DNA of 64,000 nt. Source: Tuctoria greenei. Lineage: Eukaryota > Streptophyta > Magnoliopsida > Poales > Poaceae. Position 1 is the stretch's first letter. Each line of letters opens with the position of its first letter. The position numbers and the translations under genes are program-made. Location: assembly GCA_036927565.1 (NCBI GenBank), contig JAYESD010000007.1, positions 130,980,230 to 131,044,229 on the forward strand, written 5' to 3'. The notes beneath the pieces were generated by a model. It was not told the DNA's origin, made no database searches, and saw only the letters and a list, made by a program, of their open reading frames with translations. This document shows positions 33,841 through 45,354 of this stretch, one piece after another.

Positions 33841-34686
33841 ATCAATAGAATTCACACACACCAATTTATTTCAGAGGTGAGCTCGTTCATATATATTTCC
33901 TTATATATTCTTGAGAATAGATTGCTACCTAATGACTTAATTGTGTTTAGGATCCATGGAGAAGTTCAAGGAGTAATTGGAGGAATATTTAGGGGCGTGG
34001 AGGACCAGATATTACGTTCAAAGAAGATGGAAACCGACCCCAACTCAAATTCGTGTCTAACTCAGAGTCCAGGAACAGTTCACACTAAAACGGACGCCTA
34101 TGACGCATACAAACTCCGTTTTGGACGTTCTACATATGCACGGAAAGGGGAGAGGATAAGATTTGCAATGGAACTGGTACCATGTCAAAATTCCTTCGGA
34201 GTAGACGGAAATCATGAAAACAATATTGACTTCATAATCTATCAGGGTCCTGCGCCACAAAATTGGGCCATTGGGCCTTGTATCAAGTCTACATATCTTA
34301 ATTTCGTGTCTTAGGGTTAGGTCATGACCCCAACACCCCCTTGGATGTCCTCCTAACTATATATACTCCATAGTGGCCATCATAAACAATTGAGTTTTGC
34401 TTAGATTAATAATATCGCCATTCTACGGTTTTTGAAACCCTAACTTCACGATTTCAGATCGTGTCTTTTACGTACTTTCTTGTGTTCTTGGTTGCACTTG
34501 CAGGGATTAGCCTTCTTGGTGAGGTCAACTGTGTGCAGTACGGTTGATAACCAACGGAGTAGTGGTGTAGTGATTACAGGGGTTTTTCATGTTCTACTCG
34601 AGATCCTCAGATCATCAACGTCAAGATCTCCATCAATCGACATATCTATTACCTTTCGGAAGATCGAGCCTAAACCTTTCTCATCA
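33841..34686 (+). repeat. LTR3, lacking its first ~300 bp
   Basis: Corresponds to LTR1 from about 28895 to its end; ends CTCATCA at 34686 followed by CGGCG. Its first 301 bases are missing. Confidence 0.9.
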
Positions 34687-35230
34687 CGGCGGGCTACCTG
34701 GGAGTTGTCAGAGCTTGGTAGCTTCGATGGCACTCACTGTCAATGTTTGGAACATCATCGGCGGGCCCCCTGGGGGTTGTTGGAGCTTGGTAGCTTCGAC
34801 GGCGCCCACTATCAACGCTTAGAGATCGATGGAGGGCCCCCTGGGGGTTGTCAGAGCTTGGTAGCTTTGACAGAGCCCACTTTCAACGTTTGGAACGTCG
34901 ACGGCGGGTCCCCTGGGGGTTGTCGGAGCCTGGTAGCTTCGACGGTGCCCACTATCAATACTTAGAACGTCGACGACAGGCCCCCTGGGAGTTGTCGGAG
35001 CTTGGTAACTTCAACGGCGCCCATTGTCAATGTTTGGCACGTTGACAGCGGGCCCCCTGGGGTTGTTGGAGCTTGGTTGTTTCGAAGGCACCCACTGTCA
35101 ATGCTTAGAACGTTGACGACGAGCCCCCTGGGGTTGTTAGAGCTTGGGTAGCTTCGACGACACCCACTGTAAATGTTTGGAATATCGACCGTGGGTCCCC
35201 TGGAGGTTGTCAGAGCTAAGTGCTCTGGCA

Positions 35231-35951
35231 GCATCCACCATCGCTGAGCAAATTGCCATCGAATATTCATTTTTCCTACGCATAAAAAACAAGAAAAGTA
35301 ATAAAATTTGTCCTCTTGTCTATAACTTATTTGTGTCTTATTATCCTTCTTTTAATTTTAGGTCCTAAAGAACTCAAATAAATATCATAAGTGCGCTGGT
35401 TAAATCCCTTTAGGTTCGAACGCCTTCCAGACCCGCCCTACTGAGACCTGCCAGGATATAGGTAGAGCGGCGTACTTAGGGTGCCTGACCAAGCTAAGTC
35501 GATAGCACACTCCGGACCTATCATTAGCTTTTGGTTTTCTGGCAAGTAGACCATCTAGCAGTACTAGGACCCACAAGGAGATTACCAATACAACTTATAT
35601 ATCACACGAATATCCAAGACTGAACTTCAAAGGGACTGCACAACATTGCTATAGACAAGAAGGAAAAGATGATAAAAGTAACGAGCTTGCACAAAAGTAA
35701 TGCACGTGGAGTCTGCTTTCATACAAAAATGTATTTCATTATAGGTTCAAATAACAGGGGAGACAAGGACACACTTAAAGTACGGAACCAAGTTAAGTGT
35801 GCTATTCATCTTGTTCTATTCTAGGGAAGGCAAAGACACACTTAAAATACAACGACCAAGTTAAGTGTGTTTTTTAACTAGGACCTACCCGACTCTGTTC
35901 CTAGACTCTATAAGGTACATTATATGTAAATACACACTCACCTTCGTAAAA
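35231..35951 (-). other. 3' noncoding region of the Tat-type element
   Basis: Between the integrase stop and the 72-bp array. No coding signal. It holds two imperfect copies of a ~60-bp unit (about 35760-35875), each containing a potential hairpin ACACTTAA...TTAAGTGT. Confidence 0.6.
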
Positions 35952-36530
35952 CTAAGCATAAAACTTACGGAGGTGCTCGATGTTCCATGGATGGGGAAGC
36001 GGGGTCCCATCCACTGTTGCTAAGTGAATGCATCCGGGACGGGAAACTTTGATCACTTGGAAGGGACCTTCCCAGCTGGGGGAGAGTTTGTTCATCCCTT
36101 TACGAGCTAGTACTCTCTGTAGCACCAGATCTCCTTTTTATAGCTGGCGGTTGCGCACATGCCTTTGGTGATAGCGCCCGAGTGTCTGGCAATATCATGC
36201 ATTCCGGACAGCTGTTTGGCACCTTCTCTCGTCGACGATGTCCAAATCCTCATGTCGGAGCTTGTCCTGAGAGGGTTCGTTGAAGGTCTAGACTCGGAGG
36301 GATCCCATGGTGATCTCCGGAGGAAGGTCTGCTTCAGCTCCGTACACCAAAAAGAATGGTGTCTCTCTGGTAGCCCGACTAGGTGTTGTCCTGCTTGCCC
36401 ATAGAGCAGACGGAAGTTCTTCAATCAAGTTGGCGCTATGTTTCTTCAAGCGCTCGTATGTGCGTGTCTTGAGTCTCTTGATTATCTCTGCATTTGCTCT
36501 CTCAACTTGGCCATTGCTTGCTGAATGAGC
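35952..36530 (-). pseudogene. pol: Tat-type gypsy integrase, C-terminal part
   Basis: Minus-strand frames encode the end of the integrase core (TAHSASNGQVERANAEIIK with the catalytic Glu, LPSALWASRTTPSRATRETP) and the C-terminal domain ending HPWNIEHLRKFYA with a stop at 35954. The frame changes near 36290-36424 and 36110-36170, so it is broken. The N-terminal side is cut at 36530 by the left LTR of the chimeric copia. Pairs logically with the RT block at 53829-55960. Confidence 0.85.
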
Positions 36531-37150
36531 TGTGAGACATATGTGTGTTGAATACATTGGTTATGGTGATAAAAGTTTTGAATACTACCAAAACACCTTT
36601 TTCATCTACGTCCGAGCTCCAGCAAGGTCCGACGATAGGTCCGACTTGTTTTGGGTAGCTCCGGCAAGGTCCGACTTCTTTGTCTAGGTCCGACTAGCTT
36701 TGGTTAGCTTTGGCTCTAGGTTCGACTAGCTTTGGTAAGCTCTGGCGCTAGGTCTGACTAGCTTTGGTAAGTTCCGGTGCTAGGTCCTGCTAGCTTTGGT
36801 AAGCTCCGGTTCAAGGTCCGGTTAGCTTTGGCAAGGTTCATAACTTGATCACAGTGGTTCTGCTTTTAACTTGTAATATTTCGAACTTGTTTTATGGATT
36901 ATTGAAAGTTTCTTATTAATCTTTTACTAAGTTTTTGGTGTGTTTTGGTGGTTATTGCTGTTCTCAATTTGCTATGGTTTGCAACATGCTTATGTGAGGT
37001 GCTCACTTAAGGTTTTGTGGTTTTGGAACTAACGTGAGTCAAGTCGAGGACTTGTGCTCGGAAGTATTGGTTGTCCATTCATGTGCAGGTGTTGCATGAG
37101 TTCAAGACATGGCTGGTGACGGGATCCATTGAACTAGTCTTAGGGAGAAG
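36531..37150 (+). repeat. Truncated 5' LTR of copia copy 3
   Basis: Starts TGTGAGACAT, comparable to TGTAAGACCT of other family B LTRs in this orientation, and follows them through the CCGGAGCT-type block to cttagggagaag, where sequence jumps to pol. About two thirds of the LTR is missing. Confidence 0.85.
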
Positions 37151-37159
37151 ACCGGTAAC

Positions 37160-40100
37160 TCACGCCACATGACCGGTAACAAAGATTGATCTCCTCCCTC
37201 TCTTTTGTGTCACGTGTAGAGAATGTTACTTTTGCCGATAATTCTTCAACTCCTATAATTGCTAAGGGTTCGGTTAGAGTAAATGATCACTACACTTTGA
37301 AGGATGTGGCACTTGTCAAAAATTTGAAATACAACTTGCTTTCTGTTGCACAATTGCTAGATGAAAATCTAGAAATTATTTTCAATAAAAACTGCTGCAA
37401 AGTTGTAGGTTCAAATAGTGAGCTTATTTTTAACATGTCTCGGTTTGGAAGAGTTTTTAAAGCTGATTTTGATATGTCTTCCTCTAAGCATAGGTGTCTA
37501 GTTGCTAATGATTCAAAGGACTTATATTTTTGGCATCGTAGACTTGGTCACGTAGGCTTTGATCACCTAACGCGTGTTAGTGCTCTTGATCGCATACGTG
37601 GGTTGTCTAAGCTTAAAGGGGACAAAGAAATTGTGTGCTCTTCTTGTAGACATGCTAAGATGGTTGCAGGTTCACATACTCCTCTCACAATGATCATGAC
37701 AACTGAACCATGTCAACTTTTGCATCTTGACACCATAGGACCTTCACGTGTTCAATCCTTCGGAGGTAAATGGTATGTTCTGGTTATTGTTGATGATTAT
37801 TCTAGATACTCTTGGGTTTACTTTATGGCATCTAAGAATGAAGCTTTTAGTCACTTTAGGACTTTATTTCTTAGATTATCAATTGATCACCCAGTATCTT
37901 TAAAGGCAATTAGAAGTGATAACAGAACTGAATTTAAAAATAAATCTTTTGATCACTTTTGTGCTGAAAATGGAATAGATCATCAACGTTCTTCACCATA
38001 TGTACCCCAACAAAACGGTGTTGTAGAAAGAAAGAACAGAATCTTAGTTGATATGGCTAGGACTATGCTTGATGAATATCAAACTCCTAGGAAATTTTGG
38101 GCTGATGCGTTAGCAACCGCTTGTTATGTCTCAAATCGTGTTTTCTTGCGTGCTAAGCTAGGTAAAACACCATATGAGCTTCGGTTTGGACATAGGCCTA
38201 GTGTTACACACTTTCGGGTATTTGGTTGCAAATGCTTTGTTAAGAAACATGGTAATCTTGATAAATTTGAACCTAGATCCATTGATGGCATGTTTCTTGG
38301 TTATCCATCTCATACTAGAGGCTACCGTGTGCTTTTACTTGACACTAACAAAATTGTGGAGACTTGTGAAGTGTCTTTTGATGAAGCTAGCCCAGGTACT
38401 AGCTCCGGTGTTGCAGGACCAGATCCGTATCCTCAGGGGGAGGGTATTTTCGAAGATGAAGAAGAGCCGGTGATACTGCCTGGTAGTTCCGAAGCTGACA
38501 CGTGTCCAGCTCCTGACATTGAACAAGCTCCGGCTATCACCGATGCTGGTCCTGATTGTCCACAAGTCACAAGCTCATCAATCTACGATGAACCTAATGA
38601 AGAAGAAGCTTGTGAGACATCTGTTCCCCTACATTTTTACAAAGATCATCCCCCACAACAGATGATTGGAAGCCTGCACGAACGAGTCACACGGTCCAAG
38701 TTTTGCGATCCAAACTCTCATGCTCATTCTGCTTTTGTTGCTTCTTTTGAACCCAAAGATATATCACACGCACTCACTAATGAATCTTGGATTATTGCCA
38801 TGCAAGAAGAGTTAGAAATTTTGAAAGAAATAATGTTTGGAAACTTGTACCTCCACCTCTAGGTCACACTTTAATTGGAACTAAATGGGTATATAAAAAT
38901 AAACAAAGTGAGGATGGGGTTGTGGTTAGGAATAAGGCTAGGTTGGTTTCTCAAGGTTTCACTCAAGTTGAAGGTCTAGATTTTGATGAAACTTTTGCTC
39001 CTGTCGCTAGATTAGAAGCCATAAGAATTTTGTTAGATTTTGCAGCATCTAAAGGTTTTAAGCTATATCAAATGGATGTTAAAAGTGCTTTTCTTAATGG
39101 CTACATAGATGAGAAGGTTTATGTCAAACAACCACCGGGTTTTGAAAATCCAGACTTTCCTAATCATGTTTACAAACTGTCCAAAGCCTTATACGGTCTC
39201 AAACAAGCCCCTAGAGCATGGTATGATAGATTAAAAACATTCTTACTTGAAAAGGGGTTTACCATGGGCAAGGTTGATAAAACTCTTTTTGTGCTTAAGC
39301 ATGGCAATGACTCATTATTTGTTCAAGTGTATGTGGATGATATTATCTTTGGTTGTGCTTCTCATGATCTTGTGTCCAAGTTTTCAGCAATGATGAGTTA
39401 CGAATTTGAAATGAGTATGATGGGTGAACTCACTTACTTTTTGGGACTGCAAATCAAACAAACCACGGAGGGTACCTTTGTGCATCAAACGAAGTATACC
39501 AAAGACCTCCTAAGGCGCTTCAACATGGACAAAAGCAAGCCTCTTCGGACACCAATGGGAACAGCAACAACACTTGAACTTGATGAAGATGGTGAATCCG
39601 TGGATCAAAAAGAATATAGAAGCATGATCGGATCACTTTTGTACCTCACGGCATCAAGACCGGACATACAATTCAGCGTATGTCTTTGTGCACAGTTTCA
39701 AGCTTCCCCACGTGTTTCACATCGTCAAGCCGTCAAAAGAATTCTCAGGTACTTACATGGAACTCAAGAATTTGGCATTTTTCTTCCTTCTTCCTCAACC
39801 GTTACTTTGAAAGCTTTTTCGGATGCTGATTTTGGGCATTGTAGGATTGATAGAAAAAGTACTTCCGGTACTTGTCATTTTCTTGGTAATTCTCTTGTTG
39901 CTTGGTCCTCTAGAAAACAAAATTCAGTTGCACAATCCACAGCCGAATCTGAATATGTAGCTGCTGCTAGTACTTGCTCACAAATTCTTTGGATTGTTCA
40001 AACACTTAAGGACTATGGGGTTGATCTAGATAGTGTTCCACTATTCTGTGATAACACTAGTGCTATTTGCATTGCCAAAAACCCCGTGCAACATTCTAGA

Positions 40101-40283
40101 ACTAAGCACATTGATATTAGGTATCACTTTCTCCGAGATAACGTTGAAAAAGGAAACATTGTGCTTCACCATGTAGATACCGAACAACAATTGGCTGACA
40201 TTTTTACAAAACCTTTGGATTTCACTCGTTTTTGTTTCATTCGTAGTGAAATAGGGGTTATTCATCCTCATGGCTTAAATTGA
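37160..40283 (+). pseudogene. pol: copia pol of copy 3, broken
   Basis: Begins inside the protease, after the DSGC active site (HMTGNKD region). A one-base loss right there creates a stop (KD then TGA). From 37186 the frame encodes GAG-pre-integrase (WHRRLGHVG, SSCRHAK), integrase (DDYSRYSWV, SDNRTEF, PQQNGVVERKN) and linker; a frameshift near 38815 separates it from RT (YVDDIIFGC) and RNase H (SDADFGH, STAESEYVAA, HSRTKHIDIRYH), ending at 40283. Confidence 0.92.
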
Positions 40284-41273
40284 GGGGGATTTTTTGAAAC
40301 TTGGGAAGTCTATGTGTGAATCTGAAATTAAAATAATAATAGCATAGTATTTCATACATATATGACTTTGTGATTCCTTTTACATGCTGAAAGTTCTTAC
40401 TATATTACTCGTGTTATACATTTTGTAGTTTTTGCCATGTCTAGTAATTGGAATAATTACTTACACTAAATCTGGTCATGGTCGAACTTTCTTGCTGTTT
40501 TGAACTTGTTACATGTTCACAAGTGCTTTTAATCATAAAGAATTAATCAAGTAATCAACTCACATGTTGAGTTTTTATGAACAAATATAAATTGAGAAAA
40601 GATCAAGAGAATATGCATGCATCACACTTCTTCTTTTGAGATCGCTTGTCATTGCACTTAGATATGAACTTGGAAGAAGTTGTGTATGACTAAAACCATG
40701 TCCTTAAGCTTCTGAGTGTCAAATGACATAGGCTTGGCTTGGTTAGTTAGAATAAGACAGATGCACATATAATCTCTTGCAAATATCATATGATATAAAT
40801 TTATGCTTTGAAAAATAATAAAATGCAGCAACTAGTGTCATGAGATAGTTAAGTTTGTGAGATCATGACTTGCTTAAATTGAAAATTACATTTGATCTCT
40901 AGCATGGCTTACACTACTTTATGTATTTCAATGATGTGATAATGTAAGGTACTTGATAGTATGACTTGGATGAGCTTTGTTCATATGTATATGTTATAAT
41001 ATGCTCATAACAACTAAAGAGGGAGAGATAAATTGTTTATATGCTCATGAATTGCTGAATACATTGTCAAAGGGGGAGAGATAAGCATGAAGAGAAAGAG
41101 AATATGTGCATAAGGAGAGATAATAAAGGAGGAGAGATAATATGGGATAATTTTTTCTTCTCATTTTACTTTTGATTTACAAAGGGGGAGAAATTGCTTT
41201 CAAAACTTTTATGAGAATAAGCCAATGTTCGGATTTTAAAAGGTGTTGCCAATGCATTCATCAAGGGGGAGAT
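40284..41273 (+). other. 3' untranslated region with several polypurine tracts
   Basis: Purine tracts TTGAGGGGGA after the pol stop, AGAGGGAGAGATAA near 41020, AAAGGGGGAGAGATAAG near 41070, GGAGGAGAGATAA near 41127, AAAGGGGGAGAAATT near 41179, and AAGGGGGAGAT at 41264-41273 next to the LTR. Otherwise AT-rich and noncoding. Confidence 0.75.
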
Positions 41274-43077
41274 TGTAAGACCTATGTGCGCTGAATACAT
41301 TGGCTTGTCGTGAATACACTTGGCTTTGATGATAAAAGTTTTGAATATCACCAAAACACCTTTTTATCAAGGTCCGACTCTAGCTCCGAGCTACAGCAAG
41401 GTCCGACGGTAGGTCCGGCTTCTTTTGGGTAGCTCCGGCTATGTTTGAAGATAGGTCCGACTTCTTGGTAAGGTCCGACTAGCATTGGTTAGCTCCGGTG
41501 AGCTTTATCTTTAGCTCCGGCATGTCTTTGATAGTTCCGACATATATTTGATAGCTCCGACATGCTTTTGCTAAGCTTCGACGTACTTTGTCTAGCTCCG
41601 GTTTTAGGTTGACTAGTTTTTGGTAAGCTCCGGCAGGTGCTTCATTGTACTAATTTTGTTAGCTCCGGCTCAAGCTCCGGGTTGCTCTGGCAGGGTTCGG
41701 AACTTGACCGCGGTGCTTCTGCTTTTCATTTGCAATGTTTCGTATTGCTTTACATTGTTGAAAAGATTGCTTAGTATTCATTTGCTAAGTTTTTGGTGCA
41801 TTTTGGTTGATATGGATGATATCGTGTTGCTGTGGTTTTTGCAACATGCTTATGTGAGGTTCTCACGTAAGGTGTTGTGTTCGGAACTAACTTGAGTCAA
41901 GTCGAGGACTTGGGCTCGTATGGATTGTTTGTTTGTTCATGTGCAGGTGTTGCTTGAGTTCAAGTCATGGCTGGTGACAGGATCCATTGGACTAGTCTCA
42001 GGGAGGAGATGAGGTTCCAACAACCAAGTTCGGGAGGAACTGTGGTTGAGCGGGTCAGGAGGTCGCGCAGGATGATTGAATCAAGGGCAGTGCATATGAA
42101 GGTCAAATGAAGGTGTTCGCACGTATGCATGAGGTGCATGACGTGGCAATATGCTTCTAGAGACGGATTATGGAAGGAAGATCTGATCGGAAGGATCGGA
42201 TCGTATCGATTGAAGACTTAAGATGCTAGCTGAGTCGGTTATGGCTCGGTATGGAATGTATCGAGTTGGTTATGTTAGGATTTCGTGTGGGTCACGAATT
42301 TGAGTTGTTTAGGAATGTGGGATACGTTCCTAAGGTGTTTGGAAGTCTTAAGATTGCTTCTATCTGCGTATAGAAGAGTCCTAAGCAGTTATGGAAAGTT
42401 CCGATTGTGATCGGATTAGGATTGGAGTCCTAGTTGAGATTGGGATGGCTTAAGGGCTGGTTATATAAGCAAGGGAAGGCCAAAGCTCATGAAGACGACT
42501 TTGGGGCTGTTCCTCTTGTGTTCTATTGAATAAAATTCGTAGTTTGAAGGAACTTTTGTGCCTTGTTCGTCCGACTTGTTCCAGACAAGTTTTACTCATC
42601 GAGTTTCTGGACAGCACTACCTTTTGTCGGTGGTTTTATCATAACTCGAGTTTTACAGATCCAATTGATGTGATTCTTTTTGTGTTGTCTTCACAACTTG
42701 ATTGTCTATCATCTGTCAAAATTTCATGGTCATTGTATTTGTGGTTTTTGATCTACACGAGTTTCTTTGCACCGTTCCAGAACTGTTTTTTCTCGAGTAG
42801 GTCAGATTGACCTTTGTTTGATCGTTAGATCATAACTTGAGTTTCTCTCGACGGAATTGAGTGATTCTTCGTGTGTTGTCTTCGTGAATTGATTCTCTCT
42901 GATATACATCACTTTTGTCACGGTGAAACACGTTTAGATTAGTCTCACACACGATTTCTTTAAGAGATCGTTTTTCTGCCGAAATGGTTTGGGATTTAAT
43001 TGTTTCCGCTGCGTAAGATTTTTAAATCTACCATTCACCCCCCTCTGGTAGCTTTTCACGTGCTCTTCGATCCTACA
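41274..43077 (+). repeat. 3' LTR of copia copy 3
   Basis: About 1804 bp, TGTAAGACC...GATCCTACA. TATATAAG near 42463 and a following AATAAA near 42529, the same promoter layout as in copy 2. Confidence 0.93.
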
Positions 43078-44168
43078 ATCTTTGGATCTAGGTCCACGAC
43101 AGCTGGTGTCGGAGTTGTCATGTCATCAGCCACCACTTGGGGAGGCACAGGGGTTGAAGCAGAAGCTTCCGCCCGCTTAGCCTCAGTTGCTGCAGCAAGT
43201 GCCGAAGCCTCGTCTTCTTTTTTGAAATGCTGGAAACAAAAGATCAGGAAAATTCAAGACATGAAAAAGACAAGATTAGCACCTCAAGGTGAGATGACAA
43301 TGCTTACCTTGGGATTCTACCGCTCCAGTCAGCGCAGAACATCTTCATCGTGTGGCCACAGCCAGAACCAACCGTCGCTAGTGTGGTGGAGGCTCCAAAC
43401 TACTGCCCAAAACTTGCCGCAGCTGCTAGTGTCCCCTCTGTTGGGACCTTTTTCAGCTGGGAAGGACCTCTGGACCTGAATCCCACAACCGGTACTGGAG
43501 CTGGAGTCAATTTGCTAGAGCTAGCGCCCCACAAGGACACTAGCACCGCAGGAGGCATGGCCGCTGAAGCTCTGCTCGGCCGGGGGGAAGAAGCTGCTGG
43601 AGATGGAGCTGACCTGAGAGAGCTCCCATCAGCATGTCTCAGCTTCCTCTTCCGGTCGGAAGATTCAGCCGGCTCCTGGCCCTTGCCCTTGCCCTTGTTG
43701 ACGTCATCAACTTTTTGGCTTGTAGCAGGGGGCTCCACCCTCTCTGAAGCTTTGGGGATTGCAAACCAAGAGGTCTTGCATCTCTTAACCACGCCAAGGT
43801 CATCCAGCACCGGCATTCTCATATGGAGCTTCCTACGAACCTATGGAGCCATGTTCAAAGGGAGGAAGGCAGCTGGCGGGGTCAAGGCGTCGTGCGAGAT
43901 AGCTCCATTCTAAAACTTCTGGAATTTAAACCAGCTTCAATTCGGTTATGATCCATCTCACTGTTGAAAGCCCATGCGAGCCACTCCCTTGTCTTCAGCA
44001 GAACCCACCTGTTCACCAGGAAATTGCCGAAGACCATCTAAGGGGTCACTCAACCCTCTACGCATCCCTGGATCCTTGTCAGGATGGGCTTGTACGCTTT
44101 GGGCAGCTCCAAAACTGCATTCCAGGCATCGATGTCGACAATGGGGAGGCTTTTGGGTAACTCCAACC
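43078..44168 (-). pseudogene. Antisense extra ORF of a second Tat-type gypsy, middle/C-terminal half
   Basis: Minus-strand coding remnants: a domain part near 44000-44168, then a low-complexity segment rich in Ser, Pro, Ala and Lys (DDVNKGKGKGQEPAESSDRK, 43400-43822), then a possible spliced exon reading EDEASALAAATEAKRAEASA down to 43078, where the copia LTR cuts it. Frames are interrupted by stops. It continues upstream at 51977-52455 beyond the inserted gypsy. Host element orientation is plus, since a polypurine tract and 3' LTR follow at 52972-53828; this ORF is therefore antisense. Confidence 0.6.
43230..43307 (-). other. Candidate 78-bp GT-AG intron in the antisense ORF
   Basis: On the minus strand: CCCAAG|GTAAGC at the 5' side (43307) and TTTTGTTTCCAG|CATTTC at the 3' side (43230). 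Strong plant donor and pyrimidine-rich acceptor; coding-like sequence resumes right after. Not confirmed by transcripts. Confidence 0.5.
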
Positions 44169-45339
44169 TGATATGCCCACACCGACCACACCATCAAGTA
44201 TACCGACTACATCAAGCAAGACGGAACAATCATCAAGTCAAGCTGCACCAGCTCATGTTTTCGATGGACCAATAACTCGTAGCCGAGCTAAACAGCTACA
44301 ACAAGAGGTGCACGCGCTACTTTGTGAAATTCCATTTATTAATGAGAATTATATACTTCTTAAATCGTACATGTTTCTATTACTCAGGTTCACCATGGAG
44401 GATGACAAGGACACGCCAAGACTGAACCAGAGAGGAGAACTACGTCGAACCAGTTCGGCCTGGCAGAACTGTCATGAAGAAACAGTCATATCTCTTGATT
44501 CATAGAAGCTGTGAAGGTCCATGAGTACTTGTTGGAAAGGTGTTGAAGTCAACTTCCTAATGCCACTAAGTACCGTGTGCTTTAGAGGTCCCAGCTTGGC
44601 AGCCGAGTGCTTTTGGTGCAGACTGTTCAGAAGATCAACAGTCAGCCTGATATCCAAGTTTCCGTGAGAAACTGTATCATTCTACAATATTTCGTGAAGC
44701 ATGCTACACATTGTGTGAAAGTTTATCAAATTATCTTTCCAACGCATCTGGTCCCATGTCTTTTGGATGTCCCTAGGTGGAGTTATGATTAAAACACTTA
44801 AGACCACTCAGAAGGCCAGAAGACATGCGGGAAATTGATGACCACTGCATGAATGATCAAACCAGTTGGCCTTCCACCTTCCCACGTGGCTTTTTTAGTT
44901 CACATGTATTTTTAGACTAGTTTTTGGTATAAATATCCCTCTTTTGTAAGCCAAGGGGAACTCTTTGATGAATTAAGATTATTCCAGTGAAATTTGCAGC
45001 CGAGCTGCCTGAGTGTCTTACTCAACCCTTGTTCTTCCTTGTTCTTCTTGATCTTGTGGAGAGATCTCTCTGAGATCCACTAATTCGTGCTCTGCGGGTT
45101 CCAGTACGACTGCCCCGTCTTGTGTGGATTAGCTCCGGTTGTGGTTCTGCGGTCGTTCGGAGATCGAGTCGAAGTCTTCGCGGTTTCGGTGTCTCTCTCC
45201 CCGTCGCTTGGTCGCATCCAACCTTGGTCAGGTATTAAGCTAGTTATCCGCGCTGTTTCTACAGCAAGTTATCTTGTTCTTGAACCTCCTGTCGTGAAGA
45301 TCGGACCACCCTTCGCCGAACCAAATTCAGTGCATATCA
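44169..45339 (+). repeat. 5' LTR of the chromovirus-like gypsy
   Basis: 1171 bp. TATAAATA at 44928-44935 is a likely TATA box. The first ~340 bases are an open frame (PTPTTPSSIPTTSS, GPITRSRAKQLQQEV) equivalent to the LTR-encoded tail of pol in the 3' LTR. Confidence 0.93.
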
Positions 45340-45341
45340 TG

Positions 45342-45354
45342 TGGTAATCAGAGC
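45342..45354 (+). other. Primer binding site, iMet type with one extra base
   Basis: TGGTAATCAGAGC three bases after the LTR; identical to the iMet site except for one inserted A, which should weaken primer pairing. Confidence 0.75.

Larger units (their letters stand above)
28594..34686 (+). mobile_element. Non-autonomous gypsy-type element in three-LTR tandem form
   Basis: Order: LTR1 (28594-29737), internal (29738-32184), LTR2 (32185-33328), partial internal (33329-33840), 5'-truncated LTR3 (33841-34686). The outer ends are flanked by CGGCG (28589-28593 and 34687-34691). The full LTRs are both 1144 bp (TGACGA...CTCATCA). Primer sites TTGGTATCAGA follow LTR1 and LTR2. The internal region has a gag-like ORF but no protease, RT or integrase. 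The structure fits unequal recombination plus a deletion between internal sequence and LTR3. Confidence 0.92.
28515..35230. repeat. 72-bp tandem array, split by a gypsy insertion
   Basis: Units of 71-72 bp with the core GGGCCCCCTGGGGGTTGTCGG and a following GAGCTTGGTAGCTTCGACGG. At least seven copies lie at 34687-35230 (cores near 34763, 34834, 34906, 34978, 35050, 35121, 35193) and about one at 28515-28593. Ignoring the inserted element (28594-34686) and one CGGCG copy rebuilds a continuous unit. It lies between the integrase end and the antisense ORF of the Tat-type element, a place where such elements often carry tandem repeats. Confidence 0.9.
36531..43077 (+). mobile_element. copia family B copy 3: internally deleted, chimeric, no TSD
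   Basis: Left end is a truncated LTR (36531-37150), then a 9-base filler, then pol from the protease onward (37160-40283), 3' noncoding region and a full 3' LTR (41274-43077). The rest of the 5' LTR, the primer site and gag are missing. Flanks differ: TGAGC at 36526-36530, ATCTT at 43078-43082; the left flank is a minus-strand gypsy integrase, the right flank the antisense ORF of another gypsy. The simplest reading is a deletion joining two separate family B insertions. Confidence 0.85.

Noticed and set aside
34480..34965. 161-codon ORF over the LTR3 end and the 72-bp array
   Set aside because: Its repeats (SLVASTAPTIN-like) come from the tandem array; no domain, and it crosses the element border.
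34687..35230. Regular repeats as a CRISPR-like array
   Set aside because: Units are contiguous 72-bp tandem repeats without unique spacers, in plant DNA; a satellite-like array.
43000..43913. Plus-strand ORFs (159 and 187 codons) right of copia copy 3
   Set aside because: They cross the LTR border or mirror the minus-strand antisense ORF, which has the better coding evidence.
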